A stretch of 26,656 nucleotides of DNA, from assembly GCA_006247105.1 (NCBI GenBank), contig VDLU01000008.1, positions 1 through 26,656 on the forward strand, in the 5' to 3' direction. The number at the start of each line of letters is the position of its first letter. Positions within the stretch are counted from its first letter, which is position 1. This document shows positions 14,240 through 23,061 of the stretch, piece after piece. A program made the position numbers and the translations under genes. Below the pieces are notes generated by a model. The model worked only from the letters and a program-made list of their open reading frames with translations. It ran no database searches and was not told where the DNA came from. This DNA is from Giardia muris. Taxonomy: Eukaryota > Fornicata > Diplomonadida > Hexamitidae.

Positions 14240-16167
14240 CACTTCCCCCTGCATCCGAACCACCAACCGAGGAAGCCCCCGAGACCTCCCAGCACCAGCA
14301 GGACGGCGATGACGATCCCCGCAATGGCACCCCCCGAGAGCCTGGAAGAACTGGAGGAGGGGACGGCACTGCACTTCCCGTCGGTCGGGGCACTCCCGTC
14401 CCAGCACGTGATGCAGGCCGAGGCGGAGCACGTCGTGCAGCCACTGGGGCAGGCCTTGCAGTCAGAGGAGGAGGCGACGGAGGTCGTGTTGTAGTACCCG
14501 AGACCGCAGGACGTGCAGGTGGTGGCAGAGGAGCATGCCCCACAACCGGCCGGACAGAGGGTGAAGACGCCACTGGAGAGGGGGAAGGGGGAGCCATTGG
14601 CAGCCTGAGAGCACTGACCATTGGAGGCCGATGAGCACAGCTTGCTCCCGACGGAGCCCGTGGTCGTGGGATAGCAGCCCCCCTCGAAGAGGAAGTAGCT
14701 GACGCTCCCAACAGTCGAACAGTTCTCGCACCTCGTGGCGGTTCCGTCGACAGGAGTCGTCCCGTCGGCCTTCTTGCAGACGTCGTTGGTGGTCGTCCTC
14801 GAGATGGTCGAGCTGACCTCGAGGCACGTCCCGTCGATCGGAACGCTTCCCTTCTTGCACTCCTTGCACACCAGGGCCTCCCCGACGAGAAGCTGGTTGC
14901 TCCTGGCACAGAGGCCCGTCTTGTCCGCATCGAAGGAGGAGAGGCAGGAGGAGTTGGAGAGCATGCATCCGTTGAGGCAGGACGTGCAGGAGAGAGACGT
15001 GGAGTAGGTGCAGGTGTTGCAGTTCGCCTTCCCGTTCGTCGCGTCTCCGCAGAGATAGAGCTTCTTGTCCTTGAGGAAGGCGATGGAGGTCGGGGTCGAG
15101 CAGGTCCCGTCTGCCGTCCGAGTCGTCATTGCCGTGCACAGCTTGTTCCCGACCCCATCTGCCTGTTTGTAGCACCCCCCGTTGAAGAGGAAGTGGGTGC
15201 TCGAGGACCCACAGGAGTTGCAGACCCCGACCTGAGTGTCCTTTTGGCTCGTCGTGCATGAGCTGGTCGGATCGGCCGTCCCCCCTTCCACCTTCAGACA
15301 CCTCCCATCGACGGGGGCGAGCCCCTTCCCGCACTTACCGCAGAGGACCTCAGACCAGCCCGGGACGGAGAAGGACTCGAGGCAGATCCCGAGGCTCTTG
15401 AGGCTCTCGGGGCTGAAGCAGCCGTCGTGGAAGAAGAGGCTCCCCTCCTTGCAGGCCGTGCACTTCCCGGCATTGGAGGCAGGAGTGCAGGAGGAGGCAC
15501 TGTCCTTGAGGACGCACTTCCCGTCGACGGGGACGTGAGTGGCATCCTTGCACTCGAGACACACGAAGCTGGTCCCGATCTGCATGCAGCTCTTGCAGTT
15601 CTCGTTCGATGAGCAGTTGACGCAGGAGGTGATCGTTGGTGCATCGAGGCTCTCCACGACAGGCCCGAACCCGGAGGCGCACTCCGTGCAGGTCGGCTTG
15701 TTGGTGGCGGGGGAGGTGCAGGTCTTGCAGTTGGGAACCCCGTTCGTCTTATCATCACAGGTGTAGAGGCCTGAGGGGTTGGACTCACTCCCCTTCACGA
15801 AGATGCCCGTCGCAGTATCAGCCCTCTTTGAGCACTGCCCGTTCGATGCCGCCGAGCAGAGAGCAGCGCCCTCTGTTCCTGCCTGGTTGTAGCACCCCCC
15901 GTAGAAGAGGAAGTAGGTGTTGGCAGAAGCGTCCCTGCTACTACTGGTCGCTTTGCAGTCCGTGCAGGCCCCATTGTTGCCCTTCGTACAATGATCCGTC
16001 GCCTCTGTTGGGGCCTTGCATGTCCCGTCGATCGAGGCCTCGTTCGCGGTCGCGCACTCCTTGCAGACCTTCCCCAGCGTCCCGAGGTCGAGGCAGCTCC
16101 CCGCCTTGCAGTCGCCTGATGCCGTCCCTTCCGTGCACGAGAGGGCCCTCGCGTTCTTCCCTCCCCT
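14239..16167 (-). CDS. V9: start-less type-A VSP cassette, 642 codons
   Basis: The open frame begins RGGKNARALSCTEG right after an in-frame TGA and ends in GCRGK. It has the same block order as V5, but with its own variants: KATSSSRDASANTYFLF near the N terminus, FNGGCYKQADG in the middle, and CENCSTVGSVSYFLFEGGCYPT before the membrane segment, the last shared with V12 and V13. A codon count from the junction to FVKGSES gives an exact multiple of three, so the 5' region is free of frame breaks. The first in-frame ATG is the internal SCMQIGTS; the apparent start at 15798 is GTG. It has no signal peptide. A GAGGGCCCTC palindrome lies at 16141-16150, as in V5. Confidence 0.88.
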   Translation of the reverse strand, partial: RGGKNARALSCTEGTASGDCKAGSCLDLGTLGKVCKECATANEASIDGTCKAPTEATDHCTKGNNGACTDCKATSSSRDASANTYFLFYGGCYNQAGTEGAALCSAASNGQCSKRADTATGIFVKGSESNPSGLYTCDDKTNGVPNCKTCTSPATNKPTCTECASGFGPVVESLDAPTITSCVNCSSNENCKSCMQIGTSFVCLECKDATHVPVDGKCVLKDSASSCTPASNAGKCTACKEGSLFFHDGCFSPESLKSLGICLESFSVPGWSEVLCGKCGKGLAPVDGRCLKVEGGTADPTSSCTTSQKDTQVGVCNSCGSSSTHFLFNGGCYKQADGVGNKLCTAMTTRTADGTCSTPTSIAFLKDKKLYLCGDATNGKANCNTCTYSTSLSCTSCLNGCMLSNSSCLSSFDADKTGLCARSNQLLVGEALVCKECKKGSVPIDGTCLEVSSTISRTTTNDVCKKADGTTPVDGTATRCENCSTVGSVSYFLFEGGCYPTTTGSVGSKLCSSASNGQCSQAANGSPFPLSSGVFTLCPAGCGACSSATTCTSCGLGYYNTTSVASSSDCKACPSGCTTCSASACITCWDGSAPTDGKCSAVPSSSSSRLSGGAIAGIVIAVLLVLGGLGGFLGWWFGCRGK

Positions 16168-16172
16168 TCACC

Positions 16173-16179
16173 ATTCACT
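16173..16179 (-). terminator. Poly(A) signal AGTGAAT overlapping V10 stop
   Basis: Four-G junction into V9's KNAR class, with the same layout as the V6/V5 junction: a TGA in V9's frame and no ATG after it. Confidence 0.6.
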
Positions 16180-17723
16180 CACTTCCCCCTGCATCCGAAC
16201 CACCAACCGAGGAAGCCCCCGAGGCCTCCCAGGACCAGCAGGACGGCGATGACGATCCCCGCAATGGCACCCCCCGAGAGTCCCGAGGAGCTGGAGGAGG
16301 GGGGAGAGGGGCAGACATCGTTGGTGGGAGTGGAGCCGTCCCAGCAGAGGTCGCACGTCCCACTTGGACAGGAGGTGCACCCACTGGGACAGGCCGTGCA
16401 GTTGGAGGGGCCGGTCACAGTAGTAGTGTTGTAGTACCCCACTGAGAGGCACTTGGTGCAGTCCGTCCCACTCGTGCAGGTGGCGCACCCGGGGGCGCAG
16501 GAGACGAGGACGGTTCCATTGAGGTAGAGGCCCGAGGCGGGATTGACAGCTGTGCAGACCCCACCAGAGGCCGTGGTGCAGGCGCTCTTCCCGACCTCCG
16601 TGGAGGCGTTGTAGCAGCCCCCGTTGAGGAGGAAGAACTGAGTAGCCGGGGTCCCGGTCACGTCCTGGCACTTCCCGCACCTCGTGGAGGACGCGTCGGG
16701 GGCGGTTCCGTCCTCCTTCTGGCAGATCTGGGTCGCCCTCGTCACGTTCGTCGAGGCGACCAGAAGGCATTCTCCGTTGATCGGGACGAAGCCCGGCTTG
16801 CACTCGGAGCAGACGGTCGTGTTCCCGACCAGGAACTGCTTCTCCTTCGCACAGACGCCCAGCTCGGCGGCCTTGAAGGTCGAGTAGCATCCATCGAGGT
16901 AGGGGACGTATCCATTGAGGCAGGACGTGCAGGTGCCGGAAGAGTCGGTGCAGACCTTGTCGTTCTTATCCACGCACCCCCCGTCGATCGGGACCTGATC
17001 AGTCGGACACTCGGTGCAGACGAGCCCCGGACCGAGGTTGGTGCAGGAGGTGCAGTTCTTGGGACAGGAGTCGCAGGACGTGATGGCAAGGGAGGAGCTG
17101 TAGGTCGGGCCGAAGGAGGGGAGGCAGGCCGAACAGGTCTTCTCGTTCGTGTCGCACGTCTTGCAGTCCTTGATGGTGCAGGCCTTGCAGGTCGAGTCAA
17201 CAAGGCCGAAGCCGGGGCTGCAGGCGGAGCAGGTGTCGGCAGCACTCACCTGGGCACAGTTGGAGCACTTGGAGGTGTCACTACAGGAGACGCAGCTCCC
17301 GTCCCCCTTGGGGAGGTAGTCCTTGGCACAGGAGGTGCACTTGAAGGTCGAGTCATAGGTGCAGGTCTCGCAGTTCGCCTTCCCGTTCGTGCTGTCACTG
17401 CAGAGGTAGAGGATGTCACTCTTGACGAAGGTGACCGCGTCCTTGTCCGGGACGGCCGTGCACTTCCCCCCGGTGGCCGTCTTGCAGAGCTTGTTCCCGG
17501 GAGAGGTGTCCGTCTTGTAGCACCCCCCGTTGAAGAGGAAGTACGGATCTGGGCAGACTGTGCAGGCGCCATCAGCACAAGTAGCACCATTCCCAATCGT
17601 GGTGGCCGCAGCAGTGTCACAGAGCCCGTTGACAGGGGCGGAGTCAGTGTTAGTCGAGACATCGCACTTCTTGCAGAACTCTCCATCAACCCCCGGGATG
17701 GTGAAGGTCGAACCACCCCCGTC
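16179..17723 (-). CDS. V10: start-less VSP cassette, 514 codons
   Basis: Sister of V3: FTIPGVDGEFCKKCDVSTN start, FNGGCYKT, CSNCAQVSAADTC, GPTYSSSLAITSCDSC, FLVGNTTVCSEC, LNGGCYNA. Its last extracellular segment is different (CAPGCATCTSGTDCTKC and CDLCWDGSTPTND), so the C-terminal quarter comes from another source. The frame is open from the in-frame TGA after V11's stop to GCRGK. I found no ATG in the frame; the first near-start codon is a GTG at 17249. No signal peptide is present, and the gap to V11 is about 24 nt. The ectodomain is intact, but nothing allows independent translation. Confidence 0.88.
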   Translation of the reverse strand, partial: DGGGSTFTIPGVDGEFCKKCDVSTNTDSAPVNGLCDTAAATTIGNGATCADGACTVCPDPYFLFNGGCYKTDTSPGNKLCKTATGGKCTAVPDKDAVTFVKSDILYLCSDSTNGKANCETCTYDSTFKCTSCAKDYLPKGDGSCVSCSDTSKCSNCAQVSAADTCSACSPGFGLVDSTCKACTIKDCKTCDTNEKTCSACLPSFGPTYSSSLAITSCDSCPKNCTSCTNLGPGLVCTECPTDQVPIDGGCVDKNDKVCTDSSGTCTSCLNGYVPYLDGCYSTFKAAELGVCAKEKQFLVGNTTVCSECKPGFVPINGECLLVASTNVTRATQICQKEDGTAPDASSTRCGKCQDVTGTPATQFFLLNGGCYNASTEVGKSACTTASGGVCTAVNPASGLYLNGTVLVSCAPGCATCTSGTDCTKCLSVGYYNTTTVTGPSNCTACPSGCTSCPSGTCDLCWDGSTPTNDVCPSPPSSSSSGLSGGAIAGIVIAVLLVLGGLGGFLGWWFGCRGK

Positions 17724-17743
17724 TCATCCTTCCCCTTCACCAT
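17698..17743. repeat. Junction inverted repeat at V10 5' end
   Basis: Same arms at 17698-17707 and 17734-17743, loop 26 nt. Confidence 0.7.
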
Positions 17744-17748
17744 TCACT
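17742..17748 (-). terminator. Poly(A) signal AGTGAAT overlapping V11 stop
   Basis: Four-G junction. V11 and V10 share a frame, separated by two TGAs. Confidence 0.6.
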
Positions 17749-19253
17749 CACTTCCCCCTGCATCCGAACCACCAACCGAGGAAGCCCCCGAGACCTCCCA
17801 GCACCAGCAGGACGGCGATGACGATCCCCGCAATGGCACCCCCCGAGAGCCCCGAGGAGCTGGAGGAGGGGGGAGAGGGACACTTCCCATTGGCGTCGGG
17901 GCCGCTTCCATTCCAGCAGGTCGTGCAGGCGTCCTTCGTGCAGACCGTGCATCCTGAAGGGCAGGCCGTGCAGTTAAAGGTGCCCCCAGAGGCCGAGTTG
18001 TAGTATCCGATGGAGCAGCCAGTGCAGGTGAGGGCATTGTTGTTCGAGGTGCACGTCCCGCACCCGGCCGGGCAGAGGGTGAAGGTCCCTGAGGTCGTGT
18101 CGAGAGGGAAGGGGGCGTTGGTGGCAGCCTGAGTGCACTTCCCATCGGCATCGGCCGTCTGGCACAGCTTGCTCCCGACCGAGGTCCCGGAGGTGGGGGT
18201 TATGGGATAGCAGCCTCCGTTGAAGAAGAAGTAGTTGTTGCTCCCGGCCGGATTCTTGCACGCCTCGCACTTCGTGGCGGTCTTCTCGACAGGATTCCCG
18301 TCCGCCTTCATGCAGACGTTGTCCCCGGCTGCTCTCGTCCCCGTGTTGACGTCCCCGATCGGGGTGCAGGTCCCATCAATCGGGACGAACCCGACCTTGC
18401 ACTCCTTGCAGACGAGGGCCTCCCCGACGAGGAACTGGTTGTCCTTGGAGCAGATCCCCATCGAGCTCGCCTTGTAGGGGGAGAGGCAGGCCCCGTGGTA
18501 GAACATGTATCCATTGAGGCAGGAGGCGCAGGAGCCGGAGGAGGGGTCCTTTGTGCACACCTTGTCGTTCACGTCGACGCACTCATCGTCGACCGGGATC
18601 TGATCGCTCTTCGAGCACACGTCGCAGACGAGCCCGAGGCCGAGGTTGAGGCAGCTCTCGCATCCCGTCGAGCACTGGTTGCAGGCCGTGATGGCGGAGC
18701 CGTTCTTGACAGGCCCGAACCCCGCCTTGCAGCCCGTGCACACGTCCTTGTTCGTCCCGCACGTCCCGCAGTTGGAGAGGGCGCAGGGGACGCAGGCCTG
18801 GGAGGAGTCGAGGCCGAAGGAGGGGAGGCAGGAGGTGCAGGTGAAGACTTCTCCGGCACGGGAGTTGGATGGAGTTGGAGATGGAGTTGTTGTTGTCGTG
18901 TAGGTGCACGTCCCGCAGTTCTCTTTTCCTCCATTTGTCGCATCGCTACAGAGGTAGAGCTTCCCGTCCTTGAGGAAGGCCCCAGATGCCGCCGTCCCGC
19001 AAGCACCGCTGCTGGCCGCTGAGCAGAGAATGCTCCCGGGAGAGGACGCCTGGTCGTAGCACCCCCCGTTGAAGAGGAAGTAGTCACCCGTCCCACACGA
19101 CTCACACGTGCCATCGGCAGTTGGGGACTTCTGAGTACAGTCACTGCCTGGAGTCCCACACACCCCATCGATCGGGGCCTGACTCGTGTCACTGCACTCC
19201 TTGCAGAACTCTCCTTGAACCCCCGGGATGGTGAAGGTCGAACCACCCCCGTC
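17748..19253 (-). CDS. V11: start-less VSP cassette, 501 codons
   Basis: Open frame of the FTIPGVQGEFCKEC class ending in GCRGK. Distinctive blocks are NCGTCTYTTTTTPSPTPS (a Thr/Ser/Pro-rich insertion), CALSNCGTCGTNKDVC, CKAGFGPVKNGSAITACNQC, CLNGYMFYHGACLSP and FNGGCYPITPTSG. From CKAGFGPVKNG onward it matches V15; its NCGTCTY region matches V1 and V8, so it is also a mosaic. In-frame ATGs occur only internally (GYMFYHG, SSMGICS, VCMKADG); the apparent start at 19163 is GTG. It has no signal peptide and about 24 nt to V12's stop. Confidence 0.87.
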   Translation of the reverse strand, partial: DGGGSTFTIPGVQGEFCKECSDTSQAPIDGVCGTPGSDCTQKSPTADGTCESCGTGDYFLFNGGCYDQASSPGSILCSAASSGACGTAASGAFLKDGKLYLCSDATNGGKENCGTCTYTTTTTPSPTPSNSRAGEVFTCTSCLPSFGLDSSQACVPCALSNCGTCGTNKDVCTGCKAGFGPVKNGSAITACNQCSTGCESCLNLGLGLVCDVCSKSDQIPVDDECVDVNDKVCTKDPSSGSCASCLNGYMFYHGACLSPYKASSMGICSKDNQFLVGEALVCKECKVGFVPIDGTCTPIGDVNTGTRAAGDNVCMKADGNPVEKTATKCEACKNPAGSNNYFFFNGGCYPITPTSGTSVGSKLCQTADADGKCTQAATNAPFPLDTTSGTFTLCPAGCGTCTSNNNALTCTGCSIGYYNSASGGTFNCTACPSGCTVCTKDACTTCWNGSGPDANGKCPSPPSSSSSGLSGGAIAGIVIAVLLVLGGLGGFLGWWFGCRGK

Positions 19254-19273
19254 TCATCCTTCCCCTTCACCAT
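19228..19273. repeat. Junction inverted repeat at V11 5' end
   Basis: Same arms at 19228-19237 and 19264-19273, loop 26 nt. Confidence 0.7.
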
Positions 19274-19278
19274 TCACT
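19272..19278 (-). terminator. Poly(A) signal AGTGAAT overlapping V12 stop
   Basis: Four-G junction. V12 and V11 share a frame, separated by two TGAs. Confidence 0.6.
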
Positions 19279-21188
19279 CACTTCCCCCTGCATCCGAACC
19301 ACCAACCGAGGAAGCCCCCGAGGCCCCCCAGGACCAGAAGGACGGCAATGACGATCCCCGCAATGGCACCCCCCGAGAGCCCCGAGGAGCTGGAGGAGGG
19401 GACGGCACTGCACTTCCCGTCGGTCGGGGCACTCCCGTCCCAGCACGTGATGCAGGCCGAGGCGGAGCACGTCGTGCAGCCACTGGGGCAGGCCTTGCAG
19501 TCAGAGGAGGAGGCGACGGAGGTCGTGTTGTAGTACCCGAGACCGCAGGACGTGCAGGCGGTCGCGTTCGTGCAGGCCCCACAACCGGCCGGACAGAGGG
19601 TGAAGACGCCTGAGGTCGTATTGAGAGGGAAGGGGGAACCAGCAGCAGCAGTAGTGCACTGACCATTGGAGGCCGATGAGCACAGCTTGCTCCCGACGGA
19701 GCCCGTGGTCGTGGGGTAGCAGCCCCCCTCGAAGAGGAAGTAGCTGACGCTCCCAACAGTCGAACAGTTCTCGCACCTCGTGGCGGTCCCGTCGACAGGA
19801 GTCTTCCCGTCGGCCTTCTTGCAGACGTCGTTGGTGGCCGTCCTCGAGATGGTCGAGCTGACCTCGAGGCACGTCCCGTCGATCGGAACACTTCCCTTCT
19901 TGCACTCCTTGCACACCAGGGCCTCCCCGACGAGAAGCTGGTTGCTCCTGGCACAGAGGCCCGTCTTGTCCGCATCGAAGGAGGAGAGGCAGGAGGAGTT
20001 GGAGAGCATGCATCCGTTGAGGCAGGACGTGCAGGAGAAGGACCCGGAGTAGGTGCAGGTGTCGCAGTTCGCCTTCCCGTTCGTCGCGTCCCCGCAGAGG
20101 TAGAGCTTGGTGTCCTTGAGGAAGGCGATGGAGGTCGGGGTCGAGCAGGTCCCGTCTGCCGTCCGAGTCGTCATTGCCGTGCACAGCTTGTTCCCGACCC
20201 CCTTTGACTGGGCATAGCACCCCCCGTTGAAGAGGAAGTGGGTGCTCGAGGACCCACAGGAGTTGCAGACCCCGACCTGAGTTCCATCTTGGCTCGTCGT
20301 GCATGAGCTGGTCGAATCGGCCCCCCCTTCCACCTTTATACACCTCCCATCGACGGGGGCGAGCCCCTTCCCGCACTTACCGCAGAGGACCTCGGACCAG
20401 CCCGGGACGGAGAAGGACTCGAGGCAGATCCCGAGGCTCTTGAGGCTCTCGGGGCTGAAGCAGCCGTCGTGGAAGAAGAGGCTCCCCTCCTTGCAGGCCG
20501 TGCACTTCCCGGCGCTGGAGGCAGGGGTGCAGGAGGAGGCACTGTCCTTGAGGACGCACTTCCCGTTGACGGGGACGTGAGTGTCAGCATTGCACTCGAG
20601 ACACACGAAGCTGGTCCCGATCTGCATGCAGCTCTTGCAGTTCTCGTTCGATGAGCAGTTGACGCAGGAGGTGATCGTTGGTGCATCGAGGCTCTCCACG
20701 ACAGGCCCGAATCCGGAGGCGCACTCCGTGCAGGTCGGCTTGTCGGCGGCGGGGGAGGTGCAGGTCTTGCAGTTGGGAACCCCGTTCGTCTTATCATCAC
20801 AGGTGTAGAGGCCTGAGGGGTTGGAGTCGCTCCCCTTCACGAAGATGCCCGTCGCAGTATCAGCCCTCTTTGAGCACTGCCCGTTCGATGCCGTCTTGCA
20901 GAGAGCAGCGCCCTTGTCGGCAGACCCCTGGTCATAGCACCCCCCGTAGAAGAGAAACTTCGTCCCGGACGTGTCGCATGCCGTGCAGACACCATTGGAA
21001 CACGTGTTGCTCCCGACGGTCGAGCTGCACGTCCCGTCGATCGAGGCCTCGTTCGCGGTCGCGCACTCCTTGCAGACCTTTCCCAGCGTCCCGAGGTCGA
21101 GGCAGCTCCCCGTCTTGCAGTTGCCTGATGCCGTCCCTTCCGTACACGTGAGGTCTCTCGCGTTCTTCACCTCCCCTTCACCATTCAC
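19278..21188 (-). CDS. V12: type-A VSP cassette directly in frame with V13's stop
   Basis: 636 codons counted from the GTG at 21186-21188 that directly follows V13's TGA. It begins (GTG)NGEGEVKNARDLTC and runs through the type-A blocks (FYGGCYDQ, FNGGCYAQ, FEGGCYPT) to GCRGK. V13 and V12 share one frame and are separated only by that single stop codon. No ATG occurs before the internal SCMQIGTS, and GTG initiation is not known for Giardia, so the 5' end is not a normal start. There is no signal peptide. About 1.2 kb of the middle (19660-20895) is nearly identical to V13, with two 2-base differences noticed. It is read as a silent cassette. Confidence 0.88.
   Translation of the reverse strand: MNGEGEVKNARDLTCTEGTASGNCKTGSCLDLGTLGKVCKECATANEASIDGTCSSTVGSNTCSNGVCTACDTSGTKFLFYGGCYDQGSADKGAALCKTASNGQCSKRADTATGIFVKGSDSNPSGLYTCDDKTNGVPNCKTCTSPAADKPTCTECASGFGPVVESLDAPTITSCVNCSSNENCKSCMQIGTSFVCLECNADTHVPVNGKCVLKDSASSCTPASSAGKCTACKEGSLFFHDGCFSPESLKSLGICLESFSVPGWSEVLCGKCGKGLAPVDGRCIKVEGGADSTSSCTTSQDGTQVGVCNSCGSSSTHFLFNGGCYAQSKGVGNKLCTAMTTRTADGTCSTPTSIAFLKDTKLYLCGDATNGKANCDTCTYSGSFSCTSCLNGCMLSNSSCLSSFDADKTGLCARSNQLLVGEALVCKECKKGSVPIDGTCLEVSSTISRTATNDVCKKADGKTPVDGTATRCENCSTVGSVSYFLFEGGCYPTTTGSVGSKLCSSASNGQCTTAAAGSPFPLNTTSGVFTLCPAGCGACTNATACTSCGLGYYNTTSVASSSDCKACPSGCTTCSASACITCWDGSAPTDGKCSAVPSSSSSGLSGGAIAGIVIAVLLVLGGLGGFLGWWFGCRGK
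19660..20895 (-). repeat. About 1.2-kb near-identical tract, copy in V12
   Basis: Matches 21571-22806 at constant offset 1911. The differences noticed are two bases at 19947-19948 (Arg versus Asn codon) and two in the 20336-20340 region (Ile versus Leu codon). Confidence 0.8.
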
Positions 21189-21189
21189 T
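21183..21189 (-). terminator. Poly(A) signal AGTGAAT overlapping V13 stop
   Basis: Four Gs followed by AGGTGAAGAACGC. Here the V13 stop itself is the only stop between V13 and V12, and the two frames are continuous across it. Confidence 0.6.
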
Positions 21190-23036
21190 CACTTCCCCCT
21201 GCATCCGAACCACCAACCGAGGAAGCCCCCGAGGCCCCCCAGGACCAGAAGGACGGCAATGACGATCCCCGCAATGGCACCCCCCGAGAGCCTGGAAGAA
21301 CTGGAGGAGGGGACGGCACTGCACTTCCCGTCGGTCGGGGCACTCCCGTCCCAGCACGTGATGCAGGCCGAGGCGGAGCACGTCGTGCAGCCACTGGGGC
21401 AGGCCTTGCAGTCAGAGGAGGAGGTGACGGAGGTCGTGTTGTAGTACCCGAGACCGCAGGACGTGCAGGCGGTCGAGGAGGTGCAGGCCCCGCACTCCTT
21501 CGGACAGGCCGTGAAGGCGCCTGAGGTCGTATTGAGAGGGAAGGGGGAGTTGGTGGCCTTTGTTGTGCACTGACCATTGGAGGCCGATGAGCACAGCTTG
21601 CTCCCGACGGAGCCCGTGGTCGTGGGGTAGCAGCCCCCCTCGAAGAGGAAGTAGCTGACGCTCCCAACAGTCGAACAGTTCTCGCACCTCGTGGCGGTCC
21701 CGTCGACAGGAGTCTTCCCGTCGGCCTTCTTGCAGACGTCGTTGGTGGCCGTCCTCGAGATGGTCGAGCTGACCTCGAGGCACGTCCCGTCGATCGGAAC
21801 ACTTCCCTTCTTGCACTCCTTGCACACCAGGGCCTCCCCGACGAGAAGCTGGTTGCTGTTGGCACAGAGGCCCGTCTTGTCCGCATCGAAGGAGGAGAGG
21901 CAGGAGGAGTTGGAGAGCATGCATCCGTTGAGGCAGGACGTGCAGGAGAAGGACCCGGAGTAGGTGCAGGTGTCGCAGTTCGCCTTCCCGTTCGTCGCGT
22001 CCCCGCAGAGGTAGAGCTTGGTGTCCTTGAGGAAGGCGATGGAGGTCGGGGTCGAGCAGGTCCCGTCTGCCGTCCGAGTCGTCATTGCCGTGCACAGCTT
22101 GTTCCCGACCCCCTTTGACTGGGCATAGCACCCCCCGTTGAAGAGGAAGTGGGTGCTCGAGGACCCACAGGAGTTGCAGACCCCGACCTGAGTTCCATCT
22201 TGGCTCGTCGTGCATGAGCTGGTCGAATCGGCCCCCCCTTCCACCTTCAGACACCTCCCATCGACGGGGGCGAGCCCCTTCCCGCACTTACCGCAGAGGA
22301 CCTCGGACCAGCCCGGGACGGAGAAGGACTCGAGGCAGATCCCGAGGCTCTTGAGGCTCTCGGGGCTGAAGCAGCCGTCGTGGAAGAAGAGGCTCCCCTC
22401 CTTGCAGGCCGTGCACTTCCCGGCGCTGGAGGCAGGGGTGCAGGAGGAGGCACTGTCCTTGAGGACGCACTTCCCGTTGACGGGGACGTGAGTGTCAGCA
22501 TTGCACTCGAGACACACGAAGCTGGTCCCGATCTGCATGCAGCTCTTGCAGTTCTCGTTCGATGAGCAGTTGACGCAGGAGGTGATCGTTGGTGCATCGA
22601 GGCTCTCCACGACAGGCCCGAATCCGGAGGCGCACTCCGTGCAGGTCGGCTTGTCGGCGGCGGGGGAGGTGCAGGTCTTGCAGTTGGGAACCCCGTTCGT
22701 CTTATCATCACAGGTGTAGAGGCCTGAGGGGTTGGAGTCGCTCCCCTTCACGAAGATGCCCGTCGCAGTATCAGCCCTCTTTGAGCACTGCCCGTTCGAT
22801 GCCGCCGAGCAGAGAGCAGCGCCCTCGCCTCCACTGGCCTGGTTGTAGCATCCCCCGTAGAAGAGGAAGTAGGTCCCTGTGCATGCCGTGCAGACACCAG
22901 TGGTTGTGTCCTTCGTACAATCATCGGCTGTTGGGGCCTTGCACGTCCCGTCGATCGAGGCCTGACTCGTGTCACTGCACTCCTTGCAGACCTTCCCCTC
23001 AACCCCCGGGATGGTGAAGGTCGAACCACCCCCGTC
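21189..23036 (-). CDS. V13: start-less mosaic VSP cassette, 615 codons
   Basis: Open from the TGA next to V14's stop to the TGA at 21189-21191. The 5' end is of the FTIPGVEGKVCKEC class, fused to type-A blocks from FYGGCYNQ onward; true type-A units (V5, V9, V12) start with KNAR, so the 5' end is recombinant. Just before the stalk it carries TACPKECGACTSSTACTSC in place of the usual CPAGCGACTNATACTSC, another local substitution. No in-frame ATG precedes SCMQIGTS, and no signal peptide is present. Its stop is the only thing separating it from V12 in the same frame. Confidence 0.88.
   Translation of the reverse strand, partial: DGGGSTFTIPGVEGKVCKECSDTSQASIDGTCKAPTADDCTKDTTTGVCTACTGTYFLFYGGCYNQASGGEGAALCSAASNGQCSKRADTATGIFVKGSDSNPSGLYTCDDKTNGVPNCKTCTSPAADKPTCTECASGFGPVVESLDAPTITSCVNCSSNENCKSCMQIGTSFVCLECNADTHVPVNGKCVLKDSASSCTPASSAGKCTACKEGSLFFHDGCFSPESLKSLGICLESFSVPGWSEVLCGKCGKGLAPVDGRCLKVEGGADSTSSCTTSQDGTQVGVCNSCGSSSTHFLFNGGCYAQSKGVGNKLCTAMTTRTADGTCSTPTSIAFLKDTKLYLCGDATNGKANCDTCTYSGSFSCTSCLNGCMLSNSSCLSSFDADKTGLCANSNQLLVGEALVCKECKKGSVPIDGTCLEVSSTISRTATNDVCKKADGKTPVDGTATRCENCSTVGSVSYFLFEGGCYPTTTGSVGSKLCSSASNGQCTTKATNSPFPLNTTSGAFTACPKECGACTSSTACTSCGLGYYNTTSVTSSSDCKACPSGCTTCSASACITCWDGSAPTDGKCSAVPSSSSSRLSGGAIAGIVIAVLLVLGGLGGFLGWWFGCRGK
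21571..22806 (-). repeat. About 1.2-kb near-identical tract, copy in V13
   Basis: Partner of 19660-20895 in the adjacent cassette. Flanks on both sides diverge clearly, which suggests a conversion tract rather than a whole-gene tandem copy. Confidence 0.8.
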
Positions 23037-23056
23037 TCATCCTTCCCCTTCACCAT
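23011..23056. repeat. Junction inverted repeat at V13 5' end
   Basis: Same arms at 23011-23020 and 23047-23056, loop 26 nt. Confidence 0.7.
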
Positions 23057-23061
23057 TCACT
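23055..23061 (-). terminator. Poly(A) signal AGTGAAT overlapping V14 stop
   Basis: Four-G junction. V14 and V13 share a frame, separated by two TGAs. Confidence 0.6.

Noticed and set aside
21189..21191. TGA readthrough or recoding joining cassettes into a polyprotein
   Set aside because: Other junctions change phase or carry a second TGA, and readthrough would place membrane anchors internally. Giardia uses the standard code.
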